DNA of 15,104 bases from Flavobacteriales bacterium (GTDB lineage: Bacteria > Bacteroidota > Bacteroidia > Flavobacteriales_D > CANHHI01), in NCBI GenBank assembly GCA_947460225.1, contig CANHHI010000023.1, forward strand, positions 1-15,104, in the 5' to 3' direction. Below the pieces are notes generated by a model. That model saw only the letters and a program-made list of their open reading frames with translations, was not told the DNA's origin and did no database searches. Shown one piece after another: positions 1-8,249 of this stretch; position 1 is the stretch's first letter, and every line of letters begins with the position of its first letter. A program made the position numbers and the translations under genes.

Positions 1-3000
1 ACATCATATTGAAAAGACTGTTCTGCACGTGCTTGTTCTTTTTTGGCATCTCGCTGTTCTTGCGCCCGTTTTTTGGACACAAAAGAAAAATTGCCTTTCT
101 GTTCTTGGTAACCCTGGTCTAAGAACAAAGATACTTGGCTATTTTCACCCAGGCGCAAATCCCCATCGGCTTTTAATTTTTTATTTTGATACGCCACCAG
201 CATGTCTCCTTGGGCATATATCTTTCCATGAAGCAAAGGCGTTTCTTTACGGGTATTGTTTAACCACAAAAAATTTTCAGCCTTAATTCTTAATGCTATC
301 TGGAAGTCTTCGTTTTCATAATTCAAGGTGCCTTTTGCCTGTGCTTCTTTGCCTTCAGGGTCTTGTAACCTTAGTTTTTCTAGTCTTGCTTTGTTTTTAT
401 CTATAACCAGTTCGGAGCTAAACTGGTAAGGCACACCCAAGGTACCGAGCAAAATAACGCCCTTTGACAAGGCTAATTTGCCAGAAAGTAAAGGCTTATC
501 CAAACTGCCTTTTAGTTGCAGTTTGCCGTCTAAAAAGGCTTTAAACTTTTTGACTTCTTTGGGTAAGAAAGACGCCAATGCAGCGAGGTCAGTGCGCTTA
601 AAGTCCACGGAAAAATCCAAAGGTTCCGTTCTGAATGGATAAAACCTACCTGAGAGCAAAATATTTTTAAAATACATTTGCTGCATTTGCCCGTTAATAT
701 CCAAAGATTGACTTTTGGCATTCCAATAGGTACTCAACTGCAAATTACCCAAATCATATTGATTGATTTTGGCTTGTTGCCATTGCATCTGCCCTTGTAA
801 AGAGCCGTCTTTTTTAAATAAATGTTTATAATCTAACTGCAAATCTGCATTTAAATAGCCTTCCAATGCTTGTCCCCATTGTTTAGTAAACAACTCAGAA
901 AACTGGCTTAAATCCAGTTGTGTGATTTGCGCCTGCACGGTTTGATTGTCCTGGTCGGATATTTTACCGGTAATATAAATCCTTTGCGCACCACTCCACG
1001 CACCTAAATTCTGCAAAGATACCTGCTCTGGGCTTATGTTAATTTTCGCACTTTCATCTATTTGCCAAGTTTTACTGTTGAGCACCCACTGAGAGGGTTT
1101 CATTTGCAAGGCAAAAATATTTTTGGCAATCCACTGTGTTGTAAAATTGATCTTGCCGTAATTGTTTATATCATTGTACCAATTGAGTTGATTGCGAAAA
1201 CTTGTCCCGTCTTGGGCGTGCATGTTGAGAGAAAAATTTCCTAAATGCACAAAATAAGGCGTGTAAACATTTTTGGCTTGAATATCCAAATGCACGCCCT
1301 CAGATACCGTCTTTTTGATATTGATTTCAAGGTTTTGCCCTGCATAGCCATAACTTTGCAGAGAATCCGTTTTGGCTTGAAAATCAAAAGCCCCCACGTC
1401 ATAATTTGCTTTAACCCAACTGCCTTTGCTCAGATAAAAATCTGGAAAAACTACCGAAAGCGCACGCATATCTTTTACAAAAACTTGTGCAGAAAATCGT
1501 TCAGACAAATGCACAATGCCTATTTTCGTTTTAGGGAAAAGACTTTGCAAAGCATCATCTAAATACAAAGGCATTTTTTCTAGGGCAAAATTCCCTTCCA
1601 ATTTGGCATCAAACATATCGGATTGAATCCAAAGCAATTGATTATAGCCTTTACCAGCAATAGCACTCAAAGAAATCGCACCAAATTTGTAGGTTTTATT
1701 TTGGCTCAAAATTTCCAGCTGGCTGAGTTTCCATGTTCCTTCCAGCATCTTTGAAAACACCGCATCAAAATCTATTTTTGTGGATAAACGCATTTGTGCA
1801 TCATAACCCAACCAAGTCATGGGCATATTTTGCACACTGCCTTTAATGCGATAAGGGTAGTGCTCTTGAAAACCCACAAATCCAGTAGTATTGAGTTTTA
1901 TTGCACTTTCTGCATCTGATGCTGTTTTAAATTTGACTCCTTCTGAATTTACTTGCCAATCTATGCTGAGTTTTTCTATATTTTCATTTTGATACACCGC
2001 TTGTTGTACAAAACTAGCCCCTTCCAAAAGCCAAGTTTTTTCATTGGGTGCGCTGTATTTAATTTCGGTTTGTGTGGAAAAACTACTTTTTTTGAGTATA
2101 TCTATGCCCAAAAGTGCCGATAAATCTTCGGTACTTCCCTTTAATTTTGCTACAAACGGATATTTATCTGCATAGTAATAACCAGCAGAAATTTCCCAAT
2201 CACCTATTTCCTGCCCCTCAAAAGATAAATCAAATATCCAGCGGTTGTTCCTAGAAACTGCTTTGGCTGTGCCATGCACGTGTAGGCTATCTGCACTCAA
2301 TGGCAAAATATATTGACTAATTTGGTTGTCCCAATTGGGATAAATGGGTAAATCGTGGAAATCCTTCACGGGCATGGAAAAAGTATCCAAAGCAAAGGCG
2401 TAGTGAGGCACTTTGCCTTCTCCTACAATATTTTCTAGCAAAAATCCCCCGTGAAAAAATCCCCCGTGCGCCAATTTCACATGCAGGTCTTTGGCTTGAA
2501 AATTGTTGATTATGCCACTTACTTTGCCCTTTAAATTTGCTTTATAGTTTAAGCCTTTTAGCACAGGCGCAAAATGCGCAATTTCTGCCCCATCAGCGTA
2601 AGCACTGTCCACCACATAAGACATTTTTACTTTATCTACAAAGTCCAGAAAATCTGAAAATCCCCCTGGATAATCAAACCGAACCGAACCTTGGTAGCGT
2701 GTATTTTTACTTTGGATATTAACGGCGGGCAAATCAAAAAATTTGTCCGTCATGGTAAATTCGGGTGCCTGAAAATTTTGCAAGACAAAACCACATTTGT
2801 CTTGAGTTGAAATTCTATTGATTTGGCAACGTATGCCCGTTTCTGCGGATAATTCTATGTTGCGCAAGGCAATGTTAATGTCTTTTAAGTCCAAATCCAG
2901 GTAGTTCATGCCAAAATCCTGCACGCTATCGGTGAGTTTCATGCGGAATTTGGTGCGGGTTATATCCAAATCTTGACAGCGCAAAATCCTATTGAGCCAG

Positions 3001-3509
3001 TCTGGTCTTGGTTTTTCCACTACAATTTCATTGGTGTCTTTGCTGGATAATCTCTGGGCAATTTGGGTTAAATTCAGCACCTGATCTTTGTGTATGTGCA
3101 TATCAAAGAGCGCATCGTCTATGGAAATTTTGCGTATTTCGCTCGGCAAACCCACCAAAAAATTTAAATTGCTCAAATGCACGTGCATATCCCGCACATA
3201 AAGCAGGGTATCGCCCTCTAAATCTTTGATGAGTAAATTTTGAATGCGCAGGGTGCGAATAGGCACAATTTCTATCTTGCCAATGGAAGATGGCAGTTTG
3301 AGTTCCGTTGTAATGTATTCCGTGGCGAATTGCACCAATTTGGTTTGCACCCAAAAAGATTCTAACAACAGGTAAATGGCAAAAAAACACAATAGTATCA
3401 CATCGCCTGTTTTCCAAAACAGAAGTTCTATGGCTCTTTTAAAGTATTTTTTTTTGATGGCTTTGGATTTTAAGTACAAATTTAATAATTTTGCTCCTAA
3501 AAACATCAT
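1..3509 (-). CDS. tamB: Translocation/assembly module TamB-like protein (DUF490 family), 3' end outside window
   Basis: An uninterrupted minus-strand frame of 1169 codons runs off the left edge; I checked every codon and found no stop. It opens with a basic segment, then one membrane anchor at about residues 38-55 (ILLCFFAIYLLLESFW). A long chain of short alternating beta strands follows, with the Bacteroidota TamB-type signature EGDTLLYVRDMHVHL near residue 95. The visible end (KADGDLRLGENSQV, then GYQEQKGNF) looks like the approach to the conserved C-terminal domain, which is missing. Family members form an inner-membrane-anchored periplasmic beta-groove linking to the outer membrane, with roles in outer-membrane protein assembly or lipid transport. 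Bacteroidota versions are usually around 1400-1700 residues, so several hundred residues are probably cut off. Two adjacent in-frame ATGs (3509, 3506) could be the start; neither has a clear Shine-Dalgarno. I see no clear promoter for this gene. Family assignment is strong; the exact role is inferred. Confidence 0.87.
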   Translation of the reverse strand, partial: MMFLGAKLLNLYLKSKAIKKKYFKRAIELLFWKTGDVILLCFFAIYLLLESFWVQTKLVQFATEYITTELKLPSSIGKIEIVPIRTLRIQNLLIKDLEGDTLLYVRDMHVHLSNLNFLVGLPSEIRKISIDDALFDMHIHKDQVLNLTQIAQRLSSKDTNEIVVEKPRPDWLNRILRCQDLDITRTKFRMKLTDSVQDFGMNYLDLDLKDINIALRNIELSAETGIRCQINRISTQDKCGFVLQNFQAPEFTMTDKFFDLPAVNIQSKNTRYQGSVRFDYPGGFSDFLDFVDKVKMSYVVDSAYADGAEIAHFAPVLKGLNYKANLKGKVSGIINNFQAKDLHVKLAHGGFFHGGFLLENIVGEGKVPHYAFALDTFSMPVKDFHDLPIYPNWDNQISQYILPLSADSLHVHGTAKAVSRNNRWIFDLSFEGQEIGDWEISAGYYYADKYPFVAKLKGSTEDLSALLGIDILKKSSFSTQTEIKYSAPNEKTWLLEGASFVQQAVYQNENIEKLSIDWQVNSEGVKFKTASDAESAIKLNTTGFVGFQEHYPYRIKGSVQNMPMTWLGYDAQMRLSTKIDFDAVFSKMLEGTWKLSQLEILSQNKTYKFGAISLSAIAGKGYNQLLWIQSDMFDAKLEGNFALEKMPLYLDDALQSLFPKTKIGIVHLSERFSAQVFVKDMRALSVVFPDFYLSKGSWVKANYDVGAFDFQAKTDSLQSYGYAGQNLEINIKKTVSEGVHLDIQAKNVYTPYFVHLGNFSLNMHAQDGTSFRNQLNWYNDINNYGKINFTTQWIAKNIFALQMKPSQWVLNSKTWQIDESAKINISPEQVSLQNLGAWSGAQRIYITGKISDQDNQTVQAQITQLDLSQFSELFTKQWGQALEGYLNADLQLDYKHLFKKDGSLQGQMQWQQAKINQYDLGNLQLSTYWNAKSQSLDINGQMQQMYFKNILLSGRFYPFRTEPLDFSVDFKRTDLAALASFLPKEVKKFKAFLDGKLQLKGSLDKPLLSGKLALSKGVILLGTLGVPYQFSSELVIDKNKARLEKLRLQDPEGKEAQAKGTLNYENEDFQIALRIKAENFLWLNNTRKETPLLHGKIYAQGDMLVAYQNKKLKADGDLRLGENSQVSLFLDQGYQEQKGNFSFVSKKRAQEQRDAKKEQARAEQSFQYD
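3462..3493 (+). promoter_or_regulatory. Bacteroidota-type promoter for the exported pair
   Basis: TTTG at 3462-3465 and TAATTTTG at 3486-3493, separated by 20 bp, match the Bacteroidota consensus TTTG-N19-21-TAnnTTTG exactly. The start codon ATG 3508 follows 14 bases after the box, so the leader would be very short. The promoter lies inside the first codons of divergent tamB. Confidence 0.7.
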
Positions 3510-4011
3510 GCGCAATATCTTTTTATTCAGTATTTTTGTTTTATTGACCAGCAATCTAGCTATTGCACAGTCTAAACAAAAAAGAAAACTAGCAGGTCGC
3601 TTAGACAGAAATTTTGAAGTGGAATGTTTGGGTGCGGGCTCTCAGGGAACGCAACTCCTAAAAGTGTATTTTTACTTTAAAAAAGACAAAGAGGCAGGTA
3701 TTTACGCCAAACAAAATGCCGTGATTGCGGTAATGTTTAAAGGCGTATTTTCAGGCGCATCTGGTTGTATGCGGGAACCTTTGGTGAGTTTGGAGGCTGA
3801 AGAAAAAAATCAAAAATATTTTGATGATTTTTTTGAACCAGGCGGTGCATATTTGCGCTATGTAAGTATCAGTGGCGATGGGCAAATGACCGACCGTGCC
3901 AAGGTGGGCAAAGTCTATAAAGCAGCAATGTCTGTTTCTGTGATGCACGCTGCTTTGCGCAAAAGATTGGAAGAAGATGGCGTGATACGTGGTTTGAGTT
4001 CTGGTTTTTAA
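3508..4011 (+). CDS. Exported protein of unknown function, 167 aa
   Basis: The start ATG at 3508 is preferred over longer in-frame starts from 3376, because those would lie antisense inside tamB and because this ATG begins a clean signal peptide (MRNIFLFSIFVLLTSNLAIA, probable cut before Q21). The mature part is short and mixed: a segment near residues 35-60 (VECLGAGSQGTQLLKVYFYF), an alanine-rich stretch ending AVIAVMFKGVFSG, and a basic C-terminus ending GLSSGF. I recall similar small exported proteins in Bacteroides-type genomes but cannot name a family. The pattern of repeated A..A..AV..V.F.G is loosely reminiscent of LPP20/FlgT-like secreted domains, which is only a suggestion. It is followed after 18 bp by a second exported protein and diverges from tamB. 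A near-consensus promoter sits just upstream. Function unknown; a periplasmic or envelope location is likely. Confidence 0.85.
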   Translation: MRNIFLFSIFVLLTSNLAIAQSKQKRKLAGRLDRNFEVECLGAGSQGTQLLKVYFYFKKDKEAGIYAKQNAVIAVMFKGVFSGASGCMREPLVSLEAEEKNQKYFDDFFEPGGAYLRYVSISGDGQMTDRAKVGKVYKAAMSVSVMHAALRKRLEEDGVIRGLSSGF

Positions 4012-4019
4012 TACATTTG
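4012..4019 (+). promoter_or_regulatory. Possible internal -7 box before the DUF6175-like gene
   Basis: TACATTTG immediately follows the stop codon of the upstream gene and ends 10 bases before ATG 4030. The only nearby TTTG (3993-3996) is 15 bp upstream, closer than the usual 19-21. It may allow independent expression of the second gene; the weak -33 spacing lowers confidence. Confidence 0.35.
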
Positions 4020-4029
4020 AATAAATTTT

Positions 4030-4986
4030 ATGAAAAAAATACTTATTGTTACCCTTGGGCTATTTGTGTCTTTGTTTGCACAAGCCAAAAAACCGACTTT
4101 AATGGTTGTTCCATCTGATGTGTGGTGCGTGCAGAAAGGCTATGTACAAAAAGTCATGCAGGGCAAAACAGAAATCACCGTACCAGACTACAAAAAAGCA
4201 TTGCAAAACGATGCAAACCTGCTTTTGGTCATTTCTAAAATCAACAACATGATGGCAGAACGTGGTTTTCCTTTGAAAAATTTGGAAAGCGTGCTCAAAA
4301 GCCTAGAAACAGAAGCGGTGGAAGCCTCGCTTTTGACCAGTAGTGGCGGTGCAGAAATGGCAGAATCTATCTCTGACCAACTCAAAAGGGTTGCCAAAGC
4401 AGATATTATTTTACAACTGACTTACACCCTCAACCAAACGGGACCTAAAAAATCCATTACCTTTAACTTGCAAGGTTTAGACGCTTATACAGACAAGCAA
4501 ATAGCTGGTGCAGAAGGCACGGGTGCGCCTAGTTTTTCTGCGGAATTGCCTGTTTTGTTGGAAGAGGCGGTTTTGACGCATATAGATAATTTCAACAACA
4601 CCTTGCAAAAGCATTTTGATGATTTGTTTAAAAATGGCAGAGAGGTTAAAATGGCAATCCGTGTGTTTTCGGACGCAAAAATGCGATTTAACCAAGATTT
4701 CACAATAGACGGACATAGTGAAGAACTTTCGTTTTTAATAGACGAATGGTTTGCGCAAAATACCGTGCAAGGCAGATACAGCATAGCCGACCAAAGTGAA
4801 AATGTGATGCGTTTAGAGCAGGTGCGCATTCCTTTGTTTCAAGAGGTAAACGGCAAAGAGCGTGCTGTGGACACCAGAAGTTTTGCGAATAACCTCAAAA
4901 AATGGTTAAAGGATAAATTAAACATGGAATCCAAAATTTATGTGCGTGGCTTGGGTGAGGCTTGGTTGATTTTGGGAGAAAAATAA
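4030..4986 (+). CDS. DUF6175-like exported protein, 318 aa
   Basis: It begins with a signal peptide (MKKILIVTLGLFVSLFAQA, probable cut before K20). The mature protein starts KPTLMVVPSDVWC and continues with KISKINN-type and RGFPLKNLES motifs at about residues 70-95, ADIILQLTYTLNQTGPKKS around 130-148, then a conserved-looking LQGLDAYTDKQIAGAEGTG segment. A second half (about 200-318) ends in GLGEAWLILGEK. From memory this closely matches the Bacteroidota family DUF6175, which has no assigned reaction. The alternation of a helix with a strand ending in ADIILQL loosely recalls the CsgG/LpoB/TolB-N group of periplasmic proteins; that is inference. It follows the 167-residue exported protein by 18 bp and probably shares its transcript, although a TAnnTTTG box lies in the gap. 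No membrane segment other than the signal peptide and no lipobox are visible. Confidence 0.88.
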   Translation: MKKILIVTLGLFVSLFAQAKKPTLMVVPSDVWCVQKGYVQKVMQGKTEITVPDYKKALQNDANLLLVISKINNMMAERGFPLKNLESVLKSLETEAVEASLLTSSGGAEMAESISDQLKRVAKADIILQLTYTLNQTGPKKSITFNLQGLDAYTDKQIAGAEGTGAPSFSAELPVLLEEAVLTHIDNFNNTLQKHFDDLFKNGREVKMAIRVFSDAKMRFNQDFTIDGHSEELSFLIDEWFAQNTVQGRYSIADQSENVMRLEQVRIPLFQEVNGKERAVDTRSFANNLKKWLKDKLNMESKIYVRGLGEAWLILGEK

Positions 4987-5012
4987 TAAGCCCTTGTGGT
5001 GTAATGAATTGT

Positions 5013-5043
5013 TTTGTATGATAAAAAATTTATTGTATATTTG
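5013..5043 (+). promoter_or_regulatory. Bacteroidota-type promoter for the hydrolase-engB-kdsB operon
   Basis: TTTG at 5013-5016 and TATATTTG at 5036-5043 with 19 bp between them are an exact match to the phylum's housekeeping promoter. ATG 5069 lies 25 bases after the box. This is the longest leader among the promoters seen here. It sits in the 82-bp gap after the DUF6175-like gene. Confidence 0.75.
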
Positions 5044-5068
5044 CAACTCTTTTGGCTAGGCAAACAAG

Positions 5069-5824
5069 ATGACAATACGAAAAGAAGGAAAATTTGAATA
5101 CGCAGACCAAGGCACAGGGAAAACATTTATTTTGTTACATGGTCTTTTTGGGTCTTTGAGTAATTTTAGCAATTTATCGCACCATTTAGCGAAGAAATAT
5201 CGTGTGATAGTGCCTAAGTTGCCATTATATACCCTGCCCACGCTCAATGCCAATATTAAGGCTTTGTCAAATTTTTTGCGGGATTTTATTGAAAGTCAAA
5301 AATTTGACAAGGTTATTTTGCTTGGCAACAGCTTAGGCGGACACGTATCTTTGGATTACGCACTCCATTATCCTGAAAAAGTAGATAGCTTGGTTTTGAC
5401 AGGTAGTTCTGGCTTATACGAGCGTGCATTTGGCGGGAGTGTGCTAAGAAGAGGGGATAGGGAGTTTTTGCGTCAGCGCATTGCAACTACTTTTTACGAT
5501 GCGCACTTGGTTACCGATGAACTCGTAGAAGACTGCTACGATGTAATCAACGACAAAAGCAAACTCATACGCATTTTGTCGCTGGCAAAATCTGCTATCC
5601 GCCACAATTTGGCAACAGATTTGCCTAAAATTAACATGAACACCTGTTTGATTTGGGGGAAACAAGACAACATAACCCCTCCAGATGTAGCCCAAGAATT
5701 TAATAAGCTCATACCAAATTCTGAATTGTTTTGGATAGACCGTTGTGGGCATGCGCCTATGATGGAAAAGCCAGAGGAGTTTCAAGGCATTTTGGATAAT
5801 TGGCTCATACAAAAAGGAATATGA
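5069..5824 (+). CDS. Alpha/beta-fold hydrolase, 251 aa
   Basis: A typical single-domain alpha/beta hydrolase. The oxyanion-hole motif HGLFG is at residues 24-28 and the nucleophile elbow GNSLGGH has Ser88. Probable triad partners are Asp200 (in IWGKQDNITPP) and His228 (in DRCGHAPMMEKPEEF). A cap region lies between about residues 115 and 185. There is no signal peptide, so it is probably cytoplasmic. The family includes esterases, C-C hydrolases and haloperoxidase-like enzymes, and the substrate cannot be read from the sequence. The gene follows a strong promoter and its stop overlaps the engB start by 4 bp (ATGA), so it is probably the first gene of an operon with engB and kdsB. An engB neighbour hints at a housekeeping role, but this is only context. 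Confidence 0.93.
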   Translation: MTIRKEGKFEYADQGTGKTFILLHGLFGSLSNFSNLSHHLAKKYRVIVPKLPLYTLPTLNANIKALSNFLRDFIESQKFDKVILLGNSLGGHVSLDYALHYPEKVDSLVLTGSSGLYERAFGGSVLRRGDREFLRQRIATTFYDAHLVTDELVEDCYDVINDKSKLIRILSLAKSAIRHNLATDLPKINMNTCLIWGKQDNITPPDVAQEFNKLIPNSELFWIDRCGHAPMMEKPEEFQGILDNWLIQKGI

Positions 5825-6453
5825 TGCGTACCCCCATAAAAAAAGCAACATTCGTTGGCAGTTTCACAGACTTGGCACAATGTCCCGAGCCCAATTTGCC
5901 AGAATATGCTTTTATTGGCAGGTCTAATGTTGGAAAATCTTCGCTCATCAATGCGCTCACAGACCACAAAAGTCTTGCTAAAACTTCTTCTACACCTGGA
6001 AAAACCCAAACCATTAACCATTTTATTATAGATGATGCTTGGTATTTGGTGGATTTACCTGGTTATGGCTATGCCAAACAACAGCGCACAAAGGTATTGC
6101 AATGGCAGAGTTTTACTGCCACCTATTTGCAAAAAAGAGAAAACTTGGTGTGTGTTTTTGTGCTTTTGGATTCTCGTTTAGAGCCACAAAAGAGCGATAT
6201 AGAAATGATGAATTGGTTGGGTGCAGCGCATATACCCTTTGTGATGGTTTTTACCAAATTGGACAAAATGTCTAGTGCAGCATACAATAAAAATTTAACG
6301 GCATACCGAAAATACATGTTGCAACACTGGGAAGATTTGCCAGAGGTGTTTGGCACATCTTCGGAAGTCTTTCATGGATTATTGCCTTTGTACCAATATA
6401 TTATGCAACAAAATGGCGTTTTTCAAACTTATAAAAAGAAAATAGCTAAATAA
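5821..6453 (+). CDS. engB: Ribosome biogenesis GTP-binding protein EngB (YsxC/YihA)
   Basis: A small TRAFAC-class GTPase of 210 residues, the usual length. G1 is GRSNVGKSS (33-41), the G2 threonine is in TSSTPGKT (55-62), G3 is DLPGYG (78-83), G4 is TKLD (145-148) and G5 is the SS pair near 180. The GRSNVGKSS and DLPGYGYA forms are specific to EngB rather than Era or Der. It helps late assembly of the large ribosomal subunit in the cytoplasm. ATG 5821 is preferred because it is preceded by AAAAAGGA and overlaps the hydrolase stop (ATGA), which suggests translational coupling. A second ATG follows directly at 5824. A longer TTG start at 5800 lies inside the hydrolase and is unlikely. kdsB starts on the base after its stop codon. 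Confidence 0.96.
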   Translation: MMRTPIKKATFVGSFTDLAQCPEPNLPEYAFIGRSNVGKSSLINALTDHKSLAKTSSTPGKTQTINHFIIDDAWYLVDLPGYGYAKQQRTKVLQWQSFTATYLQKRENLVCVFVLLDSRLEPQKSDIEMMNWLGAAHIPFVMVFTKLDKMSSAAYNKNLTAYRKYMLQHWEDLPEVFGTSSEVFHGLLPLYQYIMQQNGVFQTYKKKIAK

Positions 6454-7209
6454 ATGGGCAAAATACTTGGTGTTATTCCTGCACGCTATGCGTCCACAAG
6501 GTTTCCTGAAAAAATGCTTTGCAAAATTGACGGAAAAACTTTGATACAACGCACTTTTGAGCAAGCAAGTCTTGCGCATTGTGTGGACAAATGGATCATA
6601 GCCACAGACCACCCAAGTATTATGGCAGAAGCCGAAAAATTCGGGGCAGATGTTGTGCTAACCAAGCCCTCGCATGTCAGCGGAACAGACCGATGTTATG
6701 AAGCCTTTGAAAAATTGTCGGAGCCTTTTGATTTTTTAATCAATGTGCAAGGCGATGAACCGCTGATAGAAATAGAAAAAATACAAAAAGTAGCCCAAGC
6801 CTTACAAGCTGGTCAAAAAATAGTCAGTTTGGCATATCCGCTCAAAGACCATGCAGATGTGCGCAATCCAAACCAAGTGAAAGTGGTGTTGGATAAACAC
6901 CAAAAAGCCCTTTATTTTAGCCGTTCGCCTATTCCTTTTATGCGAGGTGTAGCTGAGGAAAACTGGGCAGAAGCGCATGTTTTTTATGGGCACGTTGGTA
7001 TATATGGTTTTGCCGTGCAGACTTTGCGGGAATTGGTAAGTTTAGAAAAATCTAGCTTGGAACAAGCAGAATCCTTGGAACAGTTGCGTTGGCTAGAAAA
7101 TGGTTATGCCATACACCTTGCCATTACACCAAACAAGACCATTGGCGTGGATACACCAGAAGATGTAGATAAAATAATTGCTTATTTGCGTGCGCAATCT
7201 CAAAAATAA
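6454..7209 (+). CDS. kdsB: 3-deoxy-manno-octulosonate cytidylyltransferase (CMP-KDO synthetase)
   Basis: It transfers CMP from CTP to KDO, making the activated sugar for the inner core of lipopolysaccharide. At 251 residues it has the family's normal length. Seen directly: the nucleotide-binding PARYASTRFPEK (9-20), IIATDHPSI (48-56), the HVSGTDRCYE motif (74-83) and NVQGDEPLI (97-105), whose Asp101 is expected to bind metal. The C-terminal GVDTPEDVDKI motif is also typical. The KdsB forms of these motifs separate it from related NTP transferases. It starts directly after the engB stop (TAA then ATG), with no gap. Its presence implies a Gram-negative outer membrane containing LPS. It is cytoplasmic and transcribed with the hydrolase and engB. 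Confidence 0.95.
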   Translation: MGKILGVIPARYASTRFPEKMLCKIDGKTLIQRTFEQASLAHCVDKWIIATDHPSIMAEAEKFGADVVLTKPSHVSGTDRCYEAFEKLSEPFDFLINVQGDEPLIEIEKIQKVAQALQAGQKIVSLAYPLKDHADVRNPNQVKVVLDKHQKALYFSRSPIPFMRGVAEENWAEAHVFYGHVGIYGFAVQTLRELVSLEKSSLEQAESLEQLRWLENGYAIHLAITPNKTIGVDTPEDVDKIIAYLRAQSQK

Positions 7210-7213
7210 TTTA

Positions 7214-7221
7214 TAACTTTG
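7214..7221 (+). promoter_or_regulatory. -7 box before the HU-SPOR gene
   Basis: TAACTTTG in the 27-bp gap after kdsB, 15 bases before ATG 7237. The nearest TTTG (7185-7188) is 25 bp upstream, so the -33 element is poor. The box shares the following bases CTCCTAA with the promoter at 3486-3493. It would let HU-SPOR and the ferredoxin be expressed apart from kdsB. Confidence 0.45.
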
Positions 7222-7236
7222 CTCCTAATAGGCAAC

Positions 7237-8247
7237 ATGCTAGCAACACTCGGTTCATACATAGACAAACTTTTACGGCAACACGACTGTGTGATAGTTC
7301 CGGGTTTTGGTGCGTTTGTATGCAACAGAAAGTTTAGCTTTTACGACAATGACGAAGCGCAAATATATCCTGCGGTGCGTCAAGTGGTGTTTAACAAACA
7401 TTTAGCGCATGACGATGGCTTATTGGCGCATTATTGGGCAAATATTGGGCAAATGGCTTATGAAAAAGCTGTAGAAGAAATTGAAAAAACCGTAAAAATA
7501 CTCCAAGATTATCTTTCAGAGGGTGAGCAGGTGGTTTGGCAAGGCATAGGCTCGTTGTCAAAACGGGAGCAAAGCATTTTATTTTTTAGACAAGCCAACC
7601 AAAATTATGATGAAGAGTCTTTTGGTTTGGAGGTGCTGACTTTATCTAAAAAAGATAGTGCCGTTTCACAACAAATGAAAGAGGAGACATATAACCATAA
7701 AAACGATATTATGAGAAAAGGGAATTCAAGGAGACAAGAGTCAGAAGAATCAGGTTCACCCATTTTTGTGTTTTTGATTTTGGCGGTGCTGCTTGCTGGT
7801 GGTGGCTTTGCTTTTTGGTGGTTTAAAATGAAGCCCCAAACAGCGGTTCAAACAGTAACCAATGTCGGCATTGATAGTTTGCAAGAGCAAACGCCCGCAG
7901 AAGGGCAAACGGATGAAGAATACGATTTCTTGTCTGAGGAACCTGTTGAAAGCAATTATCAAAACAAGAAAAAAGAAGACACTAAGGAAGATTATTTTGC
8001 GACACCTGCAAAATCAAATGGCGATTATTACGTCATAGCTGGTGTTTTCCGCATACAAGATAATGCCACGAGATTGCACGCAAAATTGATTTCAAAAGGT
8101 TTTGATGCGTTGATTATCAATAAATATCCAGAGCGATACACCGTAGCTTTTGGAAGCTATCCGACCAAAAAAGAAGCCCTGCGCCAACAAGAACAGGTGA
8201 GCAGTTTGGGTTATTCAGCTTGGGTTACCTGGTATAGAGCGCAATAA
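7237..8247 (+). CDS. HU-CCDC81 and SPOR domain membrane protein, 336 aa
   Basis: Three parts are visible. Residues 1 to about 120 form a tandem HU/IHF-like region of the CCDC81 type, opening LGSYIDKLLRQHDCVIVPGF, with a second unit around WQGIGSLSKREQ. One membrane helix lies at about 175-196 (PIFVFLILAVLLAGGGFAFWW). A polar, acidic linker (200-262) leads to a C-terminal SPOR domain (about 263-334, YYVIAGVFRIQDNATRL to GYSAWVTW). Orientation is expected to put the HU part in the cytoplasm and SPOR, which in known families binds denuded septal peptidoglycan, in the periplasm. This architecture recurs in Bacteroidota, and a link between nucleoid and division site has been suggested. ATG 7237 is chosen over an in-frame TTG at 7219 because the TTG lies inside a TAnnTTTG promoter box and the conserved domain starts at MLATLGSYI. 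The ferredoxin gene follows after 2 bp. Confidence 0.93.
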   Translation: MLATLGSYIDKLLRQHDCVIVPGFGAFVCNRKFSFYDNDEAQIYPAVRQVVFNKHLAHDDGLLAHYWANIGQMAYEKAVEEIEKTVKILQDYLSEGEQVVWQGIGSLSKREQSILFFRQANQNYDEESFGLEVLTLSKKDSAVSQQMKEETYNHKNDIMRKGNSRRQESEESGSPIFVFLILAVLLAGGGFAFWWFKMKPQTAVQTVTNVGIDSLQEQTPAEGQTDEEYDFLSEEPVESNYQNKKKEDTKEDYFATPAKSNGDYYVIAGVFRIQDNATRLHAKLISKGFDALIINKYPERYTVAFGSYPTKKEALRQQEQVSSLGYSAWVTWYRAQ

Positions 8248-8249
8248 AA

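Noticed and set aside
1062..1562. Plus-strand frames of 60 and 105 codons within the tamB region
   Set aside because: They are antisense to an intact 1169-codon TamB frame and show no domain, promoter or start signal.
3376..3507. Longer N-terminus for the 167-aa exported protein (in-frame start at 3376)
   Set aside because: It would be antisense to conserved tamB codons, would hide the signal peptide in the interior, and lies upstream of the promoter.
5800..5820. TTG start for engB inside the hydrolase gene
   Set aside because: ATG 5821 has an AAGGA just upstream and a stop-start overlap with the hydrolase; EngB has normal length from there.
7219..7236. TTG start six codons upstream of the HU-SPOR ATG
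   Set aside because: The TTG is part of the TAACTTTG promoter box, and the conserved domain begins at the downstream ATG.
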